Source: Shewanella khirikhana
GTDB taxonomy: Bacteria > Pseudomonadota > Gammaproteobacteria > Enterobacterales > Shewanellaceae
Direction: 5' to 3'
Assembly (NCBI RefSeq): GCF_003957745.1
Contig: NZ_CP020373.1
Location: 1,922,001 to 1,986,000 of the forward strand
DNA length: 64,000 nucleotides
Positions within the stretch are counted from its first letter, which is position 1, and every line of letters begins with the position of its first letter. Under the pieces are notes generated by a model that saw only the letters and a program-made list of their open reading frames with translations, made no database searches and had not been told where the DNA came from. Shown here one piece after another: positions 25,856 to 35,227 of the stretch. A program made the translations under genes and the position numbers.

Positions 25856-25885
25856 AAAAGCCTGGCAATGCCGGGCTTTTTTATA
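25856..25885 (+). terminator. Terminator of the carbonic anhydrase gene
   Basis: AAAAGCCTGGC / GCCGGGCTTTT stem with one G-T pair and an AAT loop, followed by T6. It may also serve creA on the other strand. Confidence 0.88.
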
Positions 25886-25909
25886 TGAAGGGAAACTGGC
25901 GCGCCAATT

Positions 25910-26452
25910 TCAGTTGGCCGCAGTTGCGGGCGCTTTTGCTGGCGAGCCTGACGATTTTTCTGACGCCTTGCCCTGAATCACGCCGGGCGCCTGCCAGGCG
26001 TCAGTGCCATACAGTGGCACCGTGGAGAGCGAATGCTTATGGCTGCCGGAGGTTTCCTTGGTCGAGTAAGACAAATACAGCAGGCTTTGGGAGTCTGCAT
26101 CGTAAATCCGCCTCACTTTCAAGGTCTTGAACAGCACACTTAAGGAGCTTGAAAACACCACCTCACCACTTTTACTTTTATCAATCGCCGCAATTTGAGA
26201 TGGCAGAATTGGCCCCGTCTGGCGGCAACTTATCGACATATCGGACGGGTCGGCAAGGGATAAATCCGCTTCAACCCGGCTGATATGGCAGGTTACGCCG
26301 GGCACCTTGGGATCTTTTCGCGCATCTATCACCACATCCTTGGTGGTAAAAAGCCCAAGGCTGACCTTACCCACATCATCACCGCAGCCGCCGATAAAGC
26401 CAGTGGTGAGCAGCAAGGCGACCGCGCTCAGTTGTTTCAGTGGATTTCCCAT
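25910..26452 (-). CDS. creA: CreA-family lipoprotein
   Basis: 180 aa. It has a lipoprotein signal peptide with lipobox IGGC (Cys23), unlike E. coli CreA, which has an ordinary signal peptide. The body matches CreA: VTCHISRVEADLSLADPSDMSISCRQTGPI, SGEVVFSSSLSVLFKTLKVRRIYDA and LLYLSYSTKETSGSHKHSLSTVPLYG; the two cysteines likely pair. Its function is unknown. The C-terminal 25 residues are a low-complexity Ser/Lys/Ala tail. I start at MGNPLKQ, preceded by AAGGAG, 20 codons inside the longest frame. It follows yegD by 63 bases. Confidence 0.9.
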   Translation of the reverse strand: MGNPLKQLSAVALLLTTGFIGGCGDDVGKVSLGLFTTKDVVIDARKDPKVPGVTCHISRVEADLSLADPSDMSISCRQTGPILPSQIAAIDKSKSGEVVFSSSLSVLFKTLKVRRIYDADSQSLLYLSYSTKETSGSHKHSLSTVPLYGTDAWQAPGVIQGKASEKSSGSPAKAPATAAN

Positions 26453-26515
26453 GGACTCGCTCCTTTTTTGTTCAGATTTACGCTGCGGCGTTAGCCCCAT
26501 TTCAGTCAGCAAACG

Positions 26516-27877
26516 TCAGTCCGCAAAAATAACTGCTGCGCGGCGGGCAAGGCCCGAGGTTACTGAGCCAAAGTGGTCACCATATACCACAGGCACCTCA
26601 GGATACACAGCCGCAATGCGGCTTGCCACCGAAGGGCAACGGCTGCTGCCACCGGTAACATATATCACTTCCGGCGCGCCCTGGTCCCCCACAGCCGCCA
26701 GCATCAGGGCCTCAATCCGCCCCATCAGGGGAGAAATTGCCGCATCAAAGTCATCACGGCCGATATCGCTTGGGTCACCATCTGGGTGAATGACCTGGGT
26801 TTGAATCGCGTCACTTAAGGCAATTTTGCCAAGCTCTGCAGCCTTAACCAACTGATAATGCTGCTGATCGCGCCTAAGTTTTTCAAGCCGGGTCAGTGGC
26901 GCTGAGTCTTTGGCATCCTTTTTCAGCTCTTTGAGCAAGGTGGCGTAACCCAGGGAAAAGAACTCCCGCTGGGCGCCCACATCATTGATGGCCACCGCCT
27001 GCCAAAAGGTTTGCCGCGGCATAGGTTTACCGGTTAACAGCTCACTGCCGAGGCCATAGTGGGGCATCAAACATTCCATTGCCAGGGCAATATCCAAATC
27101 GTTACCACCGATCCGCTGGCCGCTGTGGCCCAGGCAATCGTCACTGCGATCGCTGATATCTCGGCGGCTTGGGCCCATTTGCACCAAGGAGCAGTCGGTA
27201 GTACCGCCGCCCACGTCCACCACCAGCACCCGGCTGTCGCCGTCGAGTTTGGCTTCATAGTCAAAAGCGGCCGCCAGAGGCTCAAACAAAAAGTGCACGT
27301 CTTTGAAGCCTGCGCGCCCCGCTGCTGTGCGTAAAATCCGCTCAGCCTGCTGATTGGCCGCATCGCCGCCAATGCCCTGAAAGTTAACCGGTCTGCCAAT
27401 CACGGCGCGGCTTAAGGGCCCGGCTGCACCCAGCAGTTTATCGGCACGGGTTTTCACCTCGAGCATCATCAGGGTGACTATGTCTTCAAACAGCGCTTCC
27501 TGCTCGGCCCTGAGGCCCGTTGCACCCAAAAAGGATTTGGGTGAGCGCACGAAAAAGCCTTCTTCCGGGGTTTCTAGATAAGCGCTGAGCGCCGCCTCAC
27601 CGATGAACACAGTGTCATCGCCAGCGAGTAAATCAAGCTCACTGCGCATCCGCCGGGCGCGGGCAAGTTCGGCGCTGCGATTGGCCGCAAGCTCGGTGGC
27701 TTTCTCTTTTGGCAACCTGGCCACTAAAGCCTCGGTGATGAAGCTGACATCCAGCGCATAGACCACGGACATCAGGTAGTCTGAGCCCTGATCGCCGATG
27801 GGCAGCATCTTTACACTGCCTTCCTCCCACAGCGCCAGAGCACAGTTGGCACTGCCATAGTCAAATCCTGCAAACAC
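26516..27877 (-). CDS. yegD: Hsp70-like chaperone-family protein YegD
   Basis: 453 aa, colinear with E. coli YegD (450 aa). The actin-fold ATPase motifs are present: FAGFDYGSANCALA (phosphate 1), VVDVGGGTTDCSL (phosphate 2), IGGNDLDIALA and YVTGGSSRCP (adenosine site). It lacks the substrate-binding and lid domains of DnaK, so it is an ATPase domain alone; the role is unknown. Diagnostic stretches shared with YegD include SPKSFLGA, AVIGRPVNFQGIGGD and FGSVTSGLARRAAVIF. The start is GTG, preceded by GGGGAAA. Its gene and ppk diverge from a common 285-base region. Confidence 0.92.
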   Translation of the reverse strand: MFAGFDYGSANCALALWEEGSVKMLPIGDQGSDYLMSVVYALDVSFITEALVARLPKEKATELAANRSAELARARRMRSELDLLAGDDTVFIGEAALSAYLETPEEGFFVRSPKSFLGATGLRAEQEALFEDIVTLMMLEVKTRADKLLGAAGPLSRAVIGRPVNFQGIGGDAANQQAERILRTAAGRAGFKDVHFLFEPLAAAFDYEAKLDGDSRVLVVDVGGGTTDCSLVQMGPSRRDISDRSDDCLGHSGQRIGGNDLDIALAMECLMPHYGLGSELLTGKPMPRQTFWQAVAINDVGAQREFFSLGYATLLKELKKDAKDSAPLTRLEKLRRDQQHYQLVKAAELGKIALSDAIQTQVIHPDGDPSDIGRDDFDAAISPLMGRIEALMLAAVGDQGAPEVIYVTGGSSRCPSVASRIAAVYPEVPVVYGDHFGSVTSGLARRAAVIFAD

Positions 27878-28002
27878 GGTAATTTCCCCGCCGGCGTTAA
27901 AAAGCCGGCCACGTTATCAAATTGGCGCCCGCCTTGAAAGCCTTTGGCGTAAAAGCCTTGATAGCGGCCACAGCCGCCGCACTTCATAAATCTGACACAT
28001 TT

Positions 28003-28032
28003 TTGAAGTAATCTCAGTCAATAGAGTATACT
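28003..28032 (+). promoter_or_regulatory. Candidate sigma-70 promoter of ppk
   Basis: TTGAAG (28003-28008) and TATACT (28027-28032) with an 18-base spacer, about 120 bases before the ppk start. No convincing Pho box was seen in the 285-base gap, although ppk is PhoB-regulated in some relatives. Confidence 0.45.
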
Positions 28033-28162
28033 TTTTCAATATTCACAATAACTTGGCGATGCTTTGCATTTACGGTGAACCACCGGTTTTCAAAGTCATA
28101 AGCGCCTGATATTGTGTGCCTATATCAGCCTGCCGGCTGCGTGCGCTCAAAGGAGTTTTCGA

Positions 28163-30415
28163 GTGTCTCCCAATACAGACAAGATGTTTATCGACAAGGA
28201 ACTTTCCTGGCTGTCTTTCAATGAACGGGTGCTGCAGGAAGCCTGTGATCCCGACGTCCCCCTGGTAGAGCGCATTCGGTTTCTGGGGATCTTCTCCTCC
28301 AACATGGATGAATTTTTCCGGGTGCGGGTAGCCTCAGTCAGGCGTGGGATCTTACTGTCCAGCTTGCAGGAAGGCCGCAATAACAGTCGCCATTTGATGG
28401 CCAAAATTCAGACCCGGGTGCTGACGCTGCAGGAGCGCTTCGACACCATTTATGGCGAGCTGATGCGCGAGCTTATTCGCCGCAACATTCTGCTTATCAA
28501 CGAATCCCAGCTGAGTGAATTTCACAGCCAGTGGCTGAAGGTACATTTTCGCGATCACCTTAAGCGCCATATCGCGCCACTGATCATCTCAAGTCACCGC
28601 TCTGTGGTAAAACACATTGCCGATAACGCCACCTATCTGGCGGTATGCCTGCACGCCAAAGACCGGCGTCAGTATGCGCTGGTGGAGGTGCCCACCAAAA
28701 ATGTGCCACGCTTTGTTGAGTTGCCTGCAGAAAAATCGAAAGCTAAAAAGCATTTGATTTTGCTTGATAATATCATTCGCCACTGCCTTGATGACCTGTT
28801 CTCGCCCTTCTTTGAGTACGAAAGCATTGATGCCTTCTCGATGAAACTCACCCGCGATGCCGATTTCGATATCACCGATGAGTTGGATCAAAGTCAGCTG
28901 GAGAAGATGACCCGTGGCCTGAAAAAACGCCTGACCGCCGAGCCGGTGCGTCTGGTGTACGACCGGGATATGCCGGAACATATGCTGATGATGCTTAAGG
29001 AGCAATTGGGAATAAGCTCCACCGAGTGTCTGGTGCCCGGCGGCCGTTATCACAGTTTCAAAGACTTTATCGCCTTCCCCAATCCGGGGCGCAAGTATCT
29101 GGAAAATGACAAACTTCCCGCCCTCGACAGCGCCGGATTTGAGCGCTGTGGCAACAGCTTCGATGCCATTGCCAAGGGCGATATCATGCTCAATTACCCG
29201 TACCACAAGTTTTCACATTTTACCGAGCTTGTACGCCAGGCCGCCTTCGATCCGGCGGTAAAATTCATCAAAATCAACCTGTACCGGGTGGCCAAAAAGT
29301 CGCGGGTGATGCAATCCCTTATCGATGCGGTGAAAAACGGCAAGCAGGTAACGGCGGTGATTGAGCTTCGCGCCCGGTTCGATGAAGAGCACAATATCGA
29401 ATGGACCCGCATTCTCGCCGAAGCCGGCGTCAAGGTGCACCACGGTATTCCCACCCTCAAGGTACACTCCAAACTCTGTTTGATTGGCCGTGAAGAACAG
29501 GGAGAAACCCGCCTCTATTGTCATGTGGGCTCGGGTAACTTCAACGAAGGCACCGCCAAGGTATACACCGACCTTTCGCTGTTTACCGCCAATCAGGAAA
29601 TTGCCCGAGAAGTCGAGCAGGTATTTGATTTAATTGAGCATCCATACAGGCGAGACAACTTCTGCCATTTGATAGTGTCGCCCTTTGACGCCAGACAAAA
29701 ACTGATTTCGCTGATTGATGATGAAATCCTCAACGCCCGCATGGGCGGCAAGGCCGCCATTACCCTCAAGCTCAATAACCTGGTGGACGAGCAGCTGATC
29801 GGCAAACTCTATGATGCCTCCATGGCCGGAGTGAAAATACGTCTGATCATTCGCGGCATGTGCTCGCTTATCCCCCACATCGATGGGATCAGCGACAACA
29901 TCGAAGTCATCAGTATTGTCGACCGCTTCCTCGAACACTCGCGGGTGATGCAGTTCTATGCCGGTGGCGAAAATAAGCTGTTTTTGTGCTCCGCCGACTG
30001 GATGAGCCGCAATATCGACAGCCGAATAGAAGTGACCACTCCTATTTATGATCCGCGCCTCAAGCAGATGGTGATGGACTTACTGGCGTTGCAGCTGTCC
30101 GACAACACCAAGGCGCGTATCATCAACAAAGAGCAAAGCAATCCCTATCGCAATCGCGGAAATAAACGTAAAGTACGCTCCCAAATTGCGGTATATCAGT
30201 ATCTTTGCCAGTACGAAAAACTTGAGCGGGCGCGCATCGCCGAGGAAGTTGCCAGGGAAATGGCCGAAGCACAGGCCAGAGCGGAAGAAGCTGCCAAAGC
30301 CGAGGAGCAGACAGGCCTTTCGGCTGGCGATGGTGGCAGTGACCTAATGGACACTGACGCCGCGTGTGCCGAGTCTAAAACCCCGGACGCGGCTTCACTC
30401 GCGGCCGCAGGTTGA
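28163..30415 (+). CDS. ppk1: Polyphosphate kinase 1
   Basis: Makes long-chain polyphosphate from the terminal phosphate of ATP, reversibly. 750 aa. All four domains are recognisable: N (FIDKELSWLSFNERVLQEA), H, C1 and C2. H435 (LKVHSKLCLIGR) is the autophosphorylated histidine and H454 (YCHVGSGNFNEG) the second conserved one; both numbers equal those of E. coli. The C-terminus is about 60 residues longer than in E. coli (688 aa) and forms an Ala/Glu-rich helix and a Ser/Ala-rich tail. The start is GTG with AAGGAG eight bases upstream; a longer frame lacks a site. ppx follows after 19 bases, so synthesis and breakdown of polyphosphate are encoded together. Confidence 0.97.
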   Translation: MSPNTDKMFIDKELSWLSFNERVLQEACDPDVPLVERIRFLGIFSSNMDEFFRVRVASVRRGILLSSLQEGRNNSRHLMAKIQTRVLTLQERFDTIYGELMRELIRRNILLINESQLSEFHSQWLKVHFRDHLKRHIAPLIISSHRSVVKHIADNATYLAVCLHAKDRRQYALVEVPTKNVPRFVELPAEKSKAKKHLILLDNIIRHCLDDLFSPFFEYESIDAFSMKLTRDADFDITDELDQSQLEKMTRGLKKRLTAEPVRLVYDRDMPEHMLMMLKEQLGISSTECLVPGGRYHSFKDFIAFPNPGRKYLENDKLPALDSAGFERCGNSFDAIAKGDIMLNYPYHKFSHFTELVRQAAFDPAVKFIKINLYRVAKKSRVMQSLIDAVKNGKQVTAVIELRARFDEEHNIEWTRILAEAGVKVHHGIPTLKVHSKLCLIGREEQGETRLYCHVGSGNFNEGTAKVYTDLSLFTANQEIAREVEQVFDLIEHPYRRDNFCHLIVSPFDARQKLISLIDDEILNARMGGKAAITLKLNNLVDEQLIGKLYDASMAGVKIRLIIRGMCSLIPHIDGISDNIEVISIVDRFLEHSRVMQFYAGGENKLFLCSADWMSRNIDSRIEVTTPIYDPRLKQMVMDLLALQLSDNTKARIINKEQSNPYRNRGNKRKVRSQIAVYQYLCQYEKLERARIAEEVAREMAEAQARAEEAAKAEEQTGLSAGDGGSDLMDTDAACAESKTPDAASLAAAG

Positions 30416-30434
30416 GTTAATCGGGAGAAAATAT

Positions 30435-31946
30435 TTGTCAGCAAGCCTTCAGCGTCATTTTGTGGCCATCGACATGGGCTCCAACAGCTTTCATTTAATG
30501 ATTGCCAGGGAGCAGGATGGCAGTTTGCAGATCCTGCACAAAGAAAAAGAACAGGTACGACTGGCCCAGGGCCTGAGCCCCGAGGGCTATCTGTCCGATG
30601 AGGCCATCGCCCGCGGACTCGAGTGTCTGCGCAACTTCAGTCTGCGCTTTTCGGATCTGTGTGAAACCCGGGTACGCCTGGTGGCAACCCACACGCTGAG
30701 GGTGGCACGAAACCGTGATAAATTCCTCAAAGCGGCGCTGACTGTACTGCCCTACCCGATTGAAGTGATTTCCGGCCATGAAGAGGCGCGTCTTATCTAT
30801 TCTGGCATTGCCCAAAGTCAGGTGCTGGAAAAACACAATCTGGTCATCGACATCGGCGGCGGCTCCACCGAGGTCGTCATCGGCGAGAAAAATCAACCAG
30901 TTAAATTATCCAGTTTGCGCTGTGGCTGTGTGAGCTACAACGAGCGCTTCTTTGCCGACGGCAAACTCAGCTTAAGTGCCTTTCGCGCTGCGCAGGCCGC
31001 GGCCGACAAGCAGTTTTCCTCACTGTCGAAAGAGTATTTCGATGGCCGCTGGGACCTGGTACTCGGCAGCTCCGGCTCTGTGAAAGCCATCTGTGAGGCG
31101 CTGGCCGAAACCGTCGGCGAAGAGACGGTGACCCTGGCACGGCTCAAGGAGCTTAAGTTAAAGCTGGTGCAGGCCGGGCATGTGGATGCGCTGGAATTTG
31201 CCAATATCGACCGCAAGCGGATTATTTTGGTGCCTGCTGGCCTGGCAATCCTTATCAGCTTTTTCAAACGCCTCGAAATTGAAAAGCTCGAACCCACGCC
31301 CGCCGCCCTGCGTGAAGGCGTGCTGTATGAGCTTGCGCAAATCGACCAGTCTCAGGACATTCGCCACCGCACGGTAGAGAGCATTGCTCAGCTTTATCAT
31401 GTGGATACCAAACATGGCGCCCGGGTACGCACCACCGCCATGACGCTGTTTGATGCCGTGGCCGATGCCTGGAATATCCGCCCCCATGCGCGTCTATTGG
31501 CCTACGCCGCCTCACTGCACGAAATCGGCATTCATATCAGCTCCCGCGCCCATCACAAGCATGGCAACTACATTATTGCCAACAGTGACTTGCCTGGTTT
31601 TTCCGAAGATCTGCAGCAAGACCTTGCGATGCTGATTGGCAATCAGCACAAAAAGCCCCAGTTCGACAATATCAACGCCCTGCCCGATGGCCGCCGCGAA
31701 ATATTGGTCAAATTGCTGTGTTTACTGCGACTGGCGATTTTGGTGAACCTTGGCCGGGTTGCCCGCTCGCTGCGGTTAAGCTGCTCGCCCCTTGGAAATA
31801 ACGAGCTTGCGCTAATCCCCGAGCAAAGCGCGCGGGTGGACATGTTGCTCAAAGACCTAAAGCGGGAAAAGAAACACATGGCTCAGCTTGGACTGCTGCT
31901 GCGGCTCGATAGCGAAATTATTCCCTCGGCACTGGACGACTTCTAA
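30435..31946 (+). CDS. ppx: Exopolyphosphatase / Ppx-GppA phosphatase
   Basis: Removes terminal phosphates from polyphosphate; the family also includes GppA, which turns pppGpp into ppGpp. 503 aa. The ASKHA-fold motifs AIDMGSNSFHLMIAREQDG and VIDIGGGSTEVVIGE mark the two nucleotide or phosphate loops; the C-terminal half is an HD-like domain (LAYAASLHEIGIHISSRAHHKHGNYII). Pairing with ppk favours Ppx over GppA. I use a TTG start, since GGGAG is seven bases upstream and the position fits the N-terminus of E. coli Ppx. The longer frame would overlap ppk by 50 bases and has no site. No terminator follows immediately. Confidence 0.94.
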   Translation: MSASLQRHFVAIDMGSNSFHLMIAREQDGSLQILHKEKEQVRLAQGLSPEGYLSDEAIARGLECLRNFSLRFSDLCETRVRLVATHTLRVARNRDKFLKAALTVLPYPIEVISGHEEARLIYSGIAQSQVLEKHNLVIDIGGGSTEVVIGEKNQPVKLSSLRCGCVSYNERFFADGKLSLSAFRAAQAAADKQFSSLSKEYFDGRWDLVLGSSGSVKAICEALAETVGEETVTLARLKELKLKLVQAGHVDALEFANIDRKRIILVPAGLAILISFFKRLEIEKLEPTPAALREGVLYELAQIDQSQDIRHRTVESIAQLYHVDTKHGARVRTTAMTLFDAVADAWNIRPHARLLAYAASLHEIGIHISSRAHHKHGNYIIANSDLPGFSEDLQQDLAMLIGNQHKKPQFDNINALPDGRREILVKLLCLLRLAILVNLGRVARSLRLSCSPLGNNELALIPEQSARVDMLLKDLKREKKHMAQLGLLLRLDSEIIPSALDDF

Positions 31947-31995
31947 CGTCTTTACAAGGCGCTGTTTTTAATGGATATATTCTTTTCCCTGCCGT

Positions 31996-32099
31996 AACTT
32001 GGGTAAAACAGCAAGACCCAAGTGAACAAATCGCATCGGCTTGGGTCAAACAAAAAGAGTGGCTCACAAATGTGGATTATTTTTGGGTCCTTTTTCAAT
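31996..32099. repeat. Alternating ACTTGGGT / ACCCAAGT repeats downstream of ppx
   Basis: The region between ppx and the small membrane gene (31947-32296, 350 bases) has no gene but is structured. It carries AACTTGGGT (31996-32004), GACCCAAGT (32015-32023), CTTGGGTC (32040-32047) and TTGGGTC (32093-32099). Copy 2 can pair with copy 1 (11-base loop), copy 3 (perfect 8 bp, 17-base loop) or copy 4, so mutually exclusive hairpins are possible. No T-run follows any of them. Confidence 0.5.
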
Positions 32100-32296
32100 T
32101 TACGGTGGCAACGAAAGCGTCATACCGTTAAACTTCTGCACGTTAGTACCAGTTTCTGTTCGGACTTTTAACCATAACAAGCGCATTACCGTTCAGGGTA
32201 CAACAAGGATGATAAGGGTCTTTTTGGACCGTTATCCGAGGCATTGGGGAGAGCGCACGACGCGCAGCCTTTCTGGGAAAACCTTAAGGTTTGTAT

Positions 32297-32494
32297 ATGG
32301 AAATCACGATTTTATCGCTGCTTATCTTGCTTGTGGTGTTGCATTGCCTGTTTGGCTATAAGGCCATCAGCAACGATGCAAAAATAACACCCGCGCAAAA
32401 ACTGCTGTGGTGTGTGTTGAGTTTGAGTCTGGGCCCGGCCGGATACTATTTTTATCAAGGCCTTATCCCCTGCGATATGCTGGGACGTGAATAA
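32297..32494 (+). CDS. Small membrane protein, PLDc_N-like
   Basis: 65 aa with two membrane segments (about 3-20, ITILSLLILLVVLHCLFGY, and 37-55, LLWCVLSLSLGPAGYYFY), the second followed by a short tail. This resembles the N-terminal two-helix domain that precedes phospholipase D-type synthases (PLDc_N), found alone in small proteins. The function is unknown. AAGG lies eight bases before the ATG. It has its own terminator and a 350-base structured upstream region, which suggests it is a real, regulated gene. Confidence 0.65.
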   Translation: MEITILSLLILLVVLHCLFGYKAISNDAKITPAQKLLWCVLSLSLGPAGYYFYQGLIPCDMLGRE

Positions 32495-32543
32495 ACCTGG
32501 GACGCAAAATTCGCGATTCAGATGCGCACACATGCACAAAAAG

Positions 32544-32568
32544 AAGCCCCGCCAATGCGGGGCTTTTT
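32544..32568 (+). terminator. Terminator after the small membrane gene
   Basis: AAGCCCCGC / GCGGGGCTT stem with a CAAT loop and T5. Confidence 0.9.
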
Positions 32569-32589
32569 GATATCCAATTCACTCTGCCA

Positions 32590-34344
32590 TCAGATCTGGC
32601 TGTGCTCCAGCACCAAATCCAAGTCCGGCGGCCGCTTCAGCACCGGCGCCTGACCGTCTGCCACCGCCTGCTTATAAGACTGACTCATCTTCAGTGCCAG
32701 ATAGAGATCCGAGCGAATAAGCAGGCCACCATCCCCTGTAGGGATCCCCTGGGCATCACACCAGCTTATCAGCTGACGTTTTCGCCCTGCCAATATCAGC
32801 CGTATATGGCGCCGTTTAAAGAAATTAAACAGATCCGACAGCATTGCCATCACACTGATGTCAGGGTGAGTAAAACAAGGCACAGCATCGATAATCACCA
32901 CATCCGGCGTTTCCGGCTCGGCAGCGATTTTCTCTATCAGCCGGCGCTTGAAATAGCTGGCGTTAAAGTAGGTCAGCGGCGAGTTGAAACGGTAAATAAA
33001 CACGCCGGGTACCGGGGTTGCTTTATCTGAGCCGTCCAGGCTTCGCAGTGTCCCTTTGGAATCCAGCCCCAAACACTGATCGCTTGGGCGCATTACCACC
33101 TGCAAAAACTGAAACAATCCCAGCAGCACCGCCAGGGTGATCCCGGGAATGACTCCAATCAAGAGCACAGCCACAAAGGTGGTGGCCGCCAGCAAAAACG
33201 CCCGGTTGTCCCGTTTTCTAAGCTTCCAGAGGGTTTTAAGATCAATCAGCGACCAGGACGCCACCACCAGCACCACGCCAAGGGCGGCCTGAGGGATAAA
33301 CGACAGCGGCGCAGTAAAAAACCAGGCAACAATTCCAATCACCAGCGCGGCGATTACCGACACCAACTGACTCTTGCCGCCACTGGCATCATTCACAGCC
33401 GTGCGCGAATCGGCGCCACTTACCGCAAAGCCCTGAGAGAAAGCAGACGCAATATTGGCAAGCCCCAAGGCACGGAATTCTTTATCGGGGTCAATATCAT
33501 AGCCATTTTTGGCCGCAAAGCTTCGGGCCGTCAGCATCATGCTCACAAAGCTCACCATGGCTAAGTTCAGCGCTGGCATCACCAGTTCACGGGCAAGCCC
33601 GATATCGAATGCAGGCAACTGAAATGTCGGCATATTGCTACTTAAATCCCCCACCAGCGCCACATCGAAGCGCTCAAGCCCTCCGGCCCAGGCCACCAAA
33701 GTACAGGCAACAATCACCACCATGGCCGCTGGCCAGTTGGGTTTAATCCGTTTTACCAGCAAAAACACCAACACGGCACTGAGACTCATGGCAAGCGTTG
33801 CCCAGTGAATTTGACTGAAATAGCCAGGTGCAGCAGCAAGGCGGTCAAGCAGATAACGCTCGTCAAAACTGAAGCCCAAAATTTTGGATGCCTGACCGAC
33901 GATAATGGTAATGGCCACCCCGTTGAGCAGCCCCATCAGAATGGGTTTGGACAAAAAGTCAGCCAGGATCCCAAGCTTGAAGCGGCTGGCCAGTAGGCAC
34001 CAAAAACCGGTCATGGCGGTCATGGTCATCACCAGCTGCCAGTGCTTGATGCTGTCTCCAGCAGCAAGTGGGGTCACCACGGCGGCAATCACGGCACAGG
34101 TAGCCGCATCCGGGCCAACAATCAGCTGCCTGGAGGTGCCAAAAAGCGCGTACACCAGCATAGGCAAGATACAGGAATACAGACCCACCAGGGCATTCAC
34201 GCCCGTGAGCTGGGCATAGGCAATCGCCACCGGCAAAGCCACGGCACTGACCGACAAGGCAGCCCTGACGTCATCCTTTAACCAGTCTTTTTGATAATCT
34301 TTGATTGATGCCAGTCCCGGCATCAGGGACAACACACGCGACAT
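32590..34344 (-). CDS. SulP-family anion transporter with STAS domain
   Basis: 584 aa. The family signature AVALPVAIAYAQLTGVNALVGLYSCILPMLVYALFGTSRQLIVGPDAATCA gives the helix 1-3 region; about 12 membrane segments run to residue 410. A C-terminal STAS domain follows (about 440-550: GVFIYRFNSPLTYFNASYFKRRL, PDVVIIDAVPCFTHPDISVMAML). It is closer to canonical sulfate-permease-like SulP proteins than the gene at 5.2 kb, with a longer linker before STAS. The substrate is not predictable. I start at MSRVLSLMPG, preceded by AAGGAG; the frame is open five codons more. Single gene. Confidence 0.94.
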   Translation of the reverse strand: MSRVLSLMPGLASIKDYQKDWLKDDVRAALSVSAVALPVAIAYAQLTGVNALVGLYSCILPMLVYALFGTSRQLIVGPDAATCAVIAAVVTPLAAGDSIKHWQLVMTMTAMTGFWCLLASRFKLGILADFLSKPILMGLLNGVAITIIVGQASKILGFSFDERYLLDRLAAAPGYFSQIHWATLAMSLSAVLVFLLVKRIKPNWPAAMVVIVACTLVAWAGGLERFDVALVGDLSSNMPTFQLPAFDIGLARELVMPALNLAMVSFVSMMLTARSFAAKNGYDIDPDKEFRALGLANIASAFSQGFAVSGADSRTAVNDASGGKSQLVSVIAALVIGIVAWFFTAPLSFIPQAALGVVLVVASWSLIDLKTLWKLRKRDNRAFLLAATTFVAVLLIGVIPGITLAVLLGLFQFLQVVMRPSDQCLGLDSKGTLRSLDGSDKATPVPGVFIYRFNSPLTYFNASYFKRRLIEKIAAEPETPDVVIIDAVPCFTHPDISVMAMLSDLFNFFKRRHIRLILAGRKRQLISWCDAQGIPTGDGGLLIRSDLYLALKMSQSYKQAVADGQAPVLKRPPDLDLVLEHSQI

Positions 34345-34606
34345 GCCCACTCCTTGCAAACGCTGTCAATTCCCTGCCTTATCCTTGAATTAGCGTAATT
34401 TGTCTATCCCCGCCAGCAAAAATAGTCCAATGAATGACAGATTTGTGTCAGCTTTTCGGGTGCAATGGGCTGAAGCGGATGCAAAGTTGCTGTCTCTTGG
34501 GAGGCCACACTTGGAGAGGCCACAAAAGCGGCCATCTCCGGGACCAGGCTCATGAGCATGAGTGAGGTAACTCTTAGCTTACCTTAGCACCATTAGCGAG
34601 CCACTA

Positions 34607-35212
34607 TCACAAAACGACCATCGGCAGTGTCGCCAAAAGGCATATCGCCATGGCCAGGTTAAAGCCGCGTCTGCGTCCGGCGGTATTGAGAAAACGGCCA
34701 ATCGCCTGCCCGAGGAACACCCAGGTGAATGAAGCGGGCAATCCCACCAGATTGAATACCAGCACCATCATCAGGGCGCTATACCAGTAACCATCGCCCG
34801 CGAGGGTAAAAGCACTGCAAAGCGTCATTACCGCAAGCCAGCTTTTGGGGTTAATCCACTGAAAAACCGCGGCTTCTATCACTCCCATAGGTTCGGTGCG
34901 CCCGCCGTTTTTGTCCCCGGTCGGCGCAGTGGCAATTTTGTAGGCAAGCCACAGCAGGTACGCCAGCGCAACCAACTTAAGGCTTTGATGCAGCATCGGA
35001 AACTCTTCAAACAAAGTGCCAAGCCCCAACAATACCGCCACGTGCAATGAGGTAGTGCCGAGCCGAATACCCACCACATGGCGCAAGGTGCGCCGCACCC
35101 CAAAATTGGCCCCGGACTGGGCCAACAGCACATTGTTGGGGCCGGGAGTCATGGTCATGGTGGCGCAGAACAATGCCGCTGAAACTAGTAGAGTGGTCAG
35201 GGTAGGATCCAT
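34607..35212 (-). CDS. LysE/RhtB-family amino acid exporter
   Basis: 201 aa, six predicted membrane segments, with family marks TMTPGPNNVLLAQSGANFGVRRTLRHVVGI near the start and FQWINPKSWLAV in the middle. LysE/RhtB proteins export amino acids or small polar compounds. The start ATG follows GAGG at seven bases; the frame is open four codons further. It is divergent from a MocR-type regulator 98 bases away, which very likely controls it. Confidence 0.9.
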   Translation of the reverse strand: MDPTLTTLLVSAALFCATMTMTPGPNNVLLAQSGANFGVRRTLRHVVGIRLGTTSLHVAVLLGLGTLFEEFPMLHQSLKLVALAYLLWLAYKIATAPTGDKNGGRTEPMGVIEAAVFQWINPKSWLAVMTLCSAFTLAGDGYWYSALMMVLVFNLVGLPASFTWVFLGQAIGRFLNTAGRRRGFNLAMAICLLATLPMVVL

Positions 35213-35227
35213 AAACAACCTCAAAAT

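Noticed and set aside
27888..27915. GCCGGC repeats before yegD as a terminator
   Set aside because: They lie upstream of the yegD start on its own strand, within the divergent promoter region, with no gene ending there.
28021..28162. Pho box for ppk
   Set aside because: Only fragments such as GTCATAA occur; no tandem CTGTCAT-like repeats.
34500..34550. Repeated GAGGCCACA and an imperfect GGAG...CTCC hairpin
   Set aside because: The stem has mismatches and no T-run in either direction; the repeat is too short to interpret.
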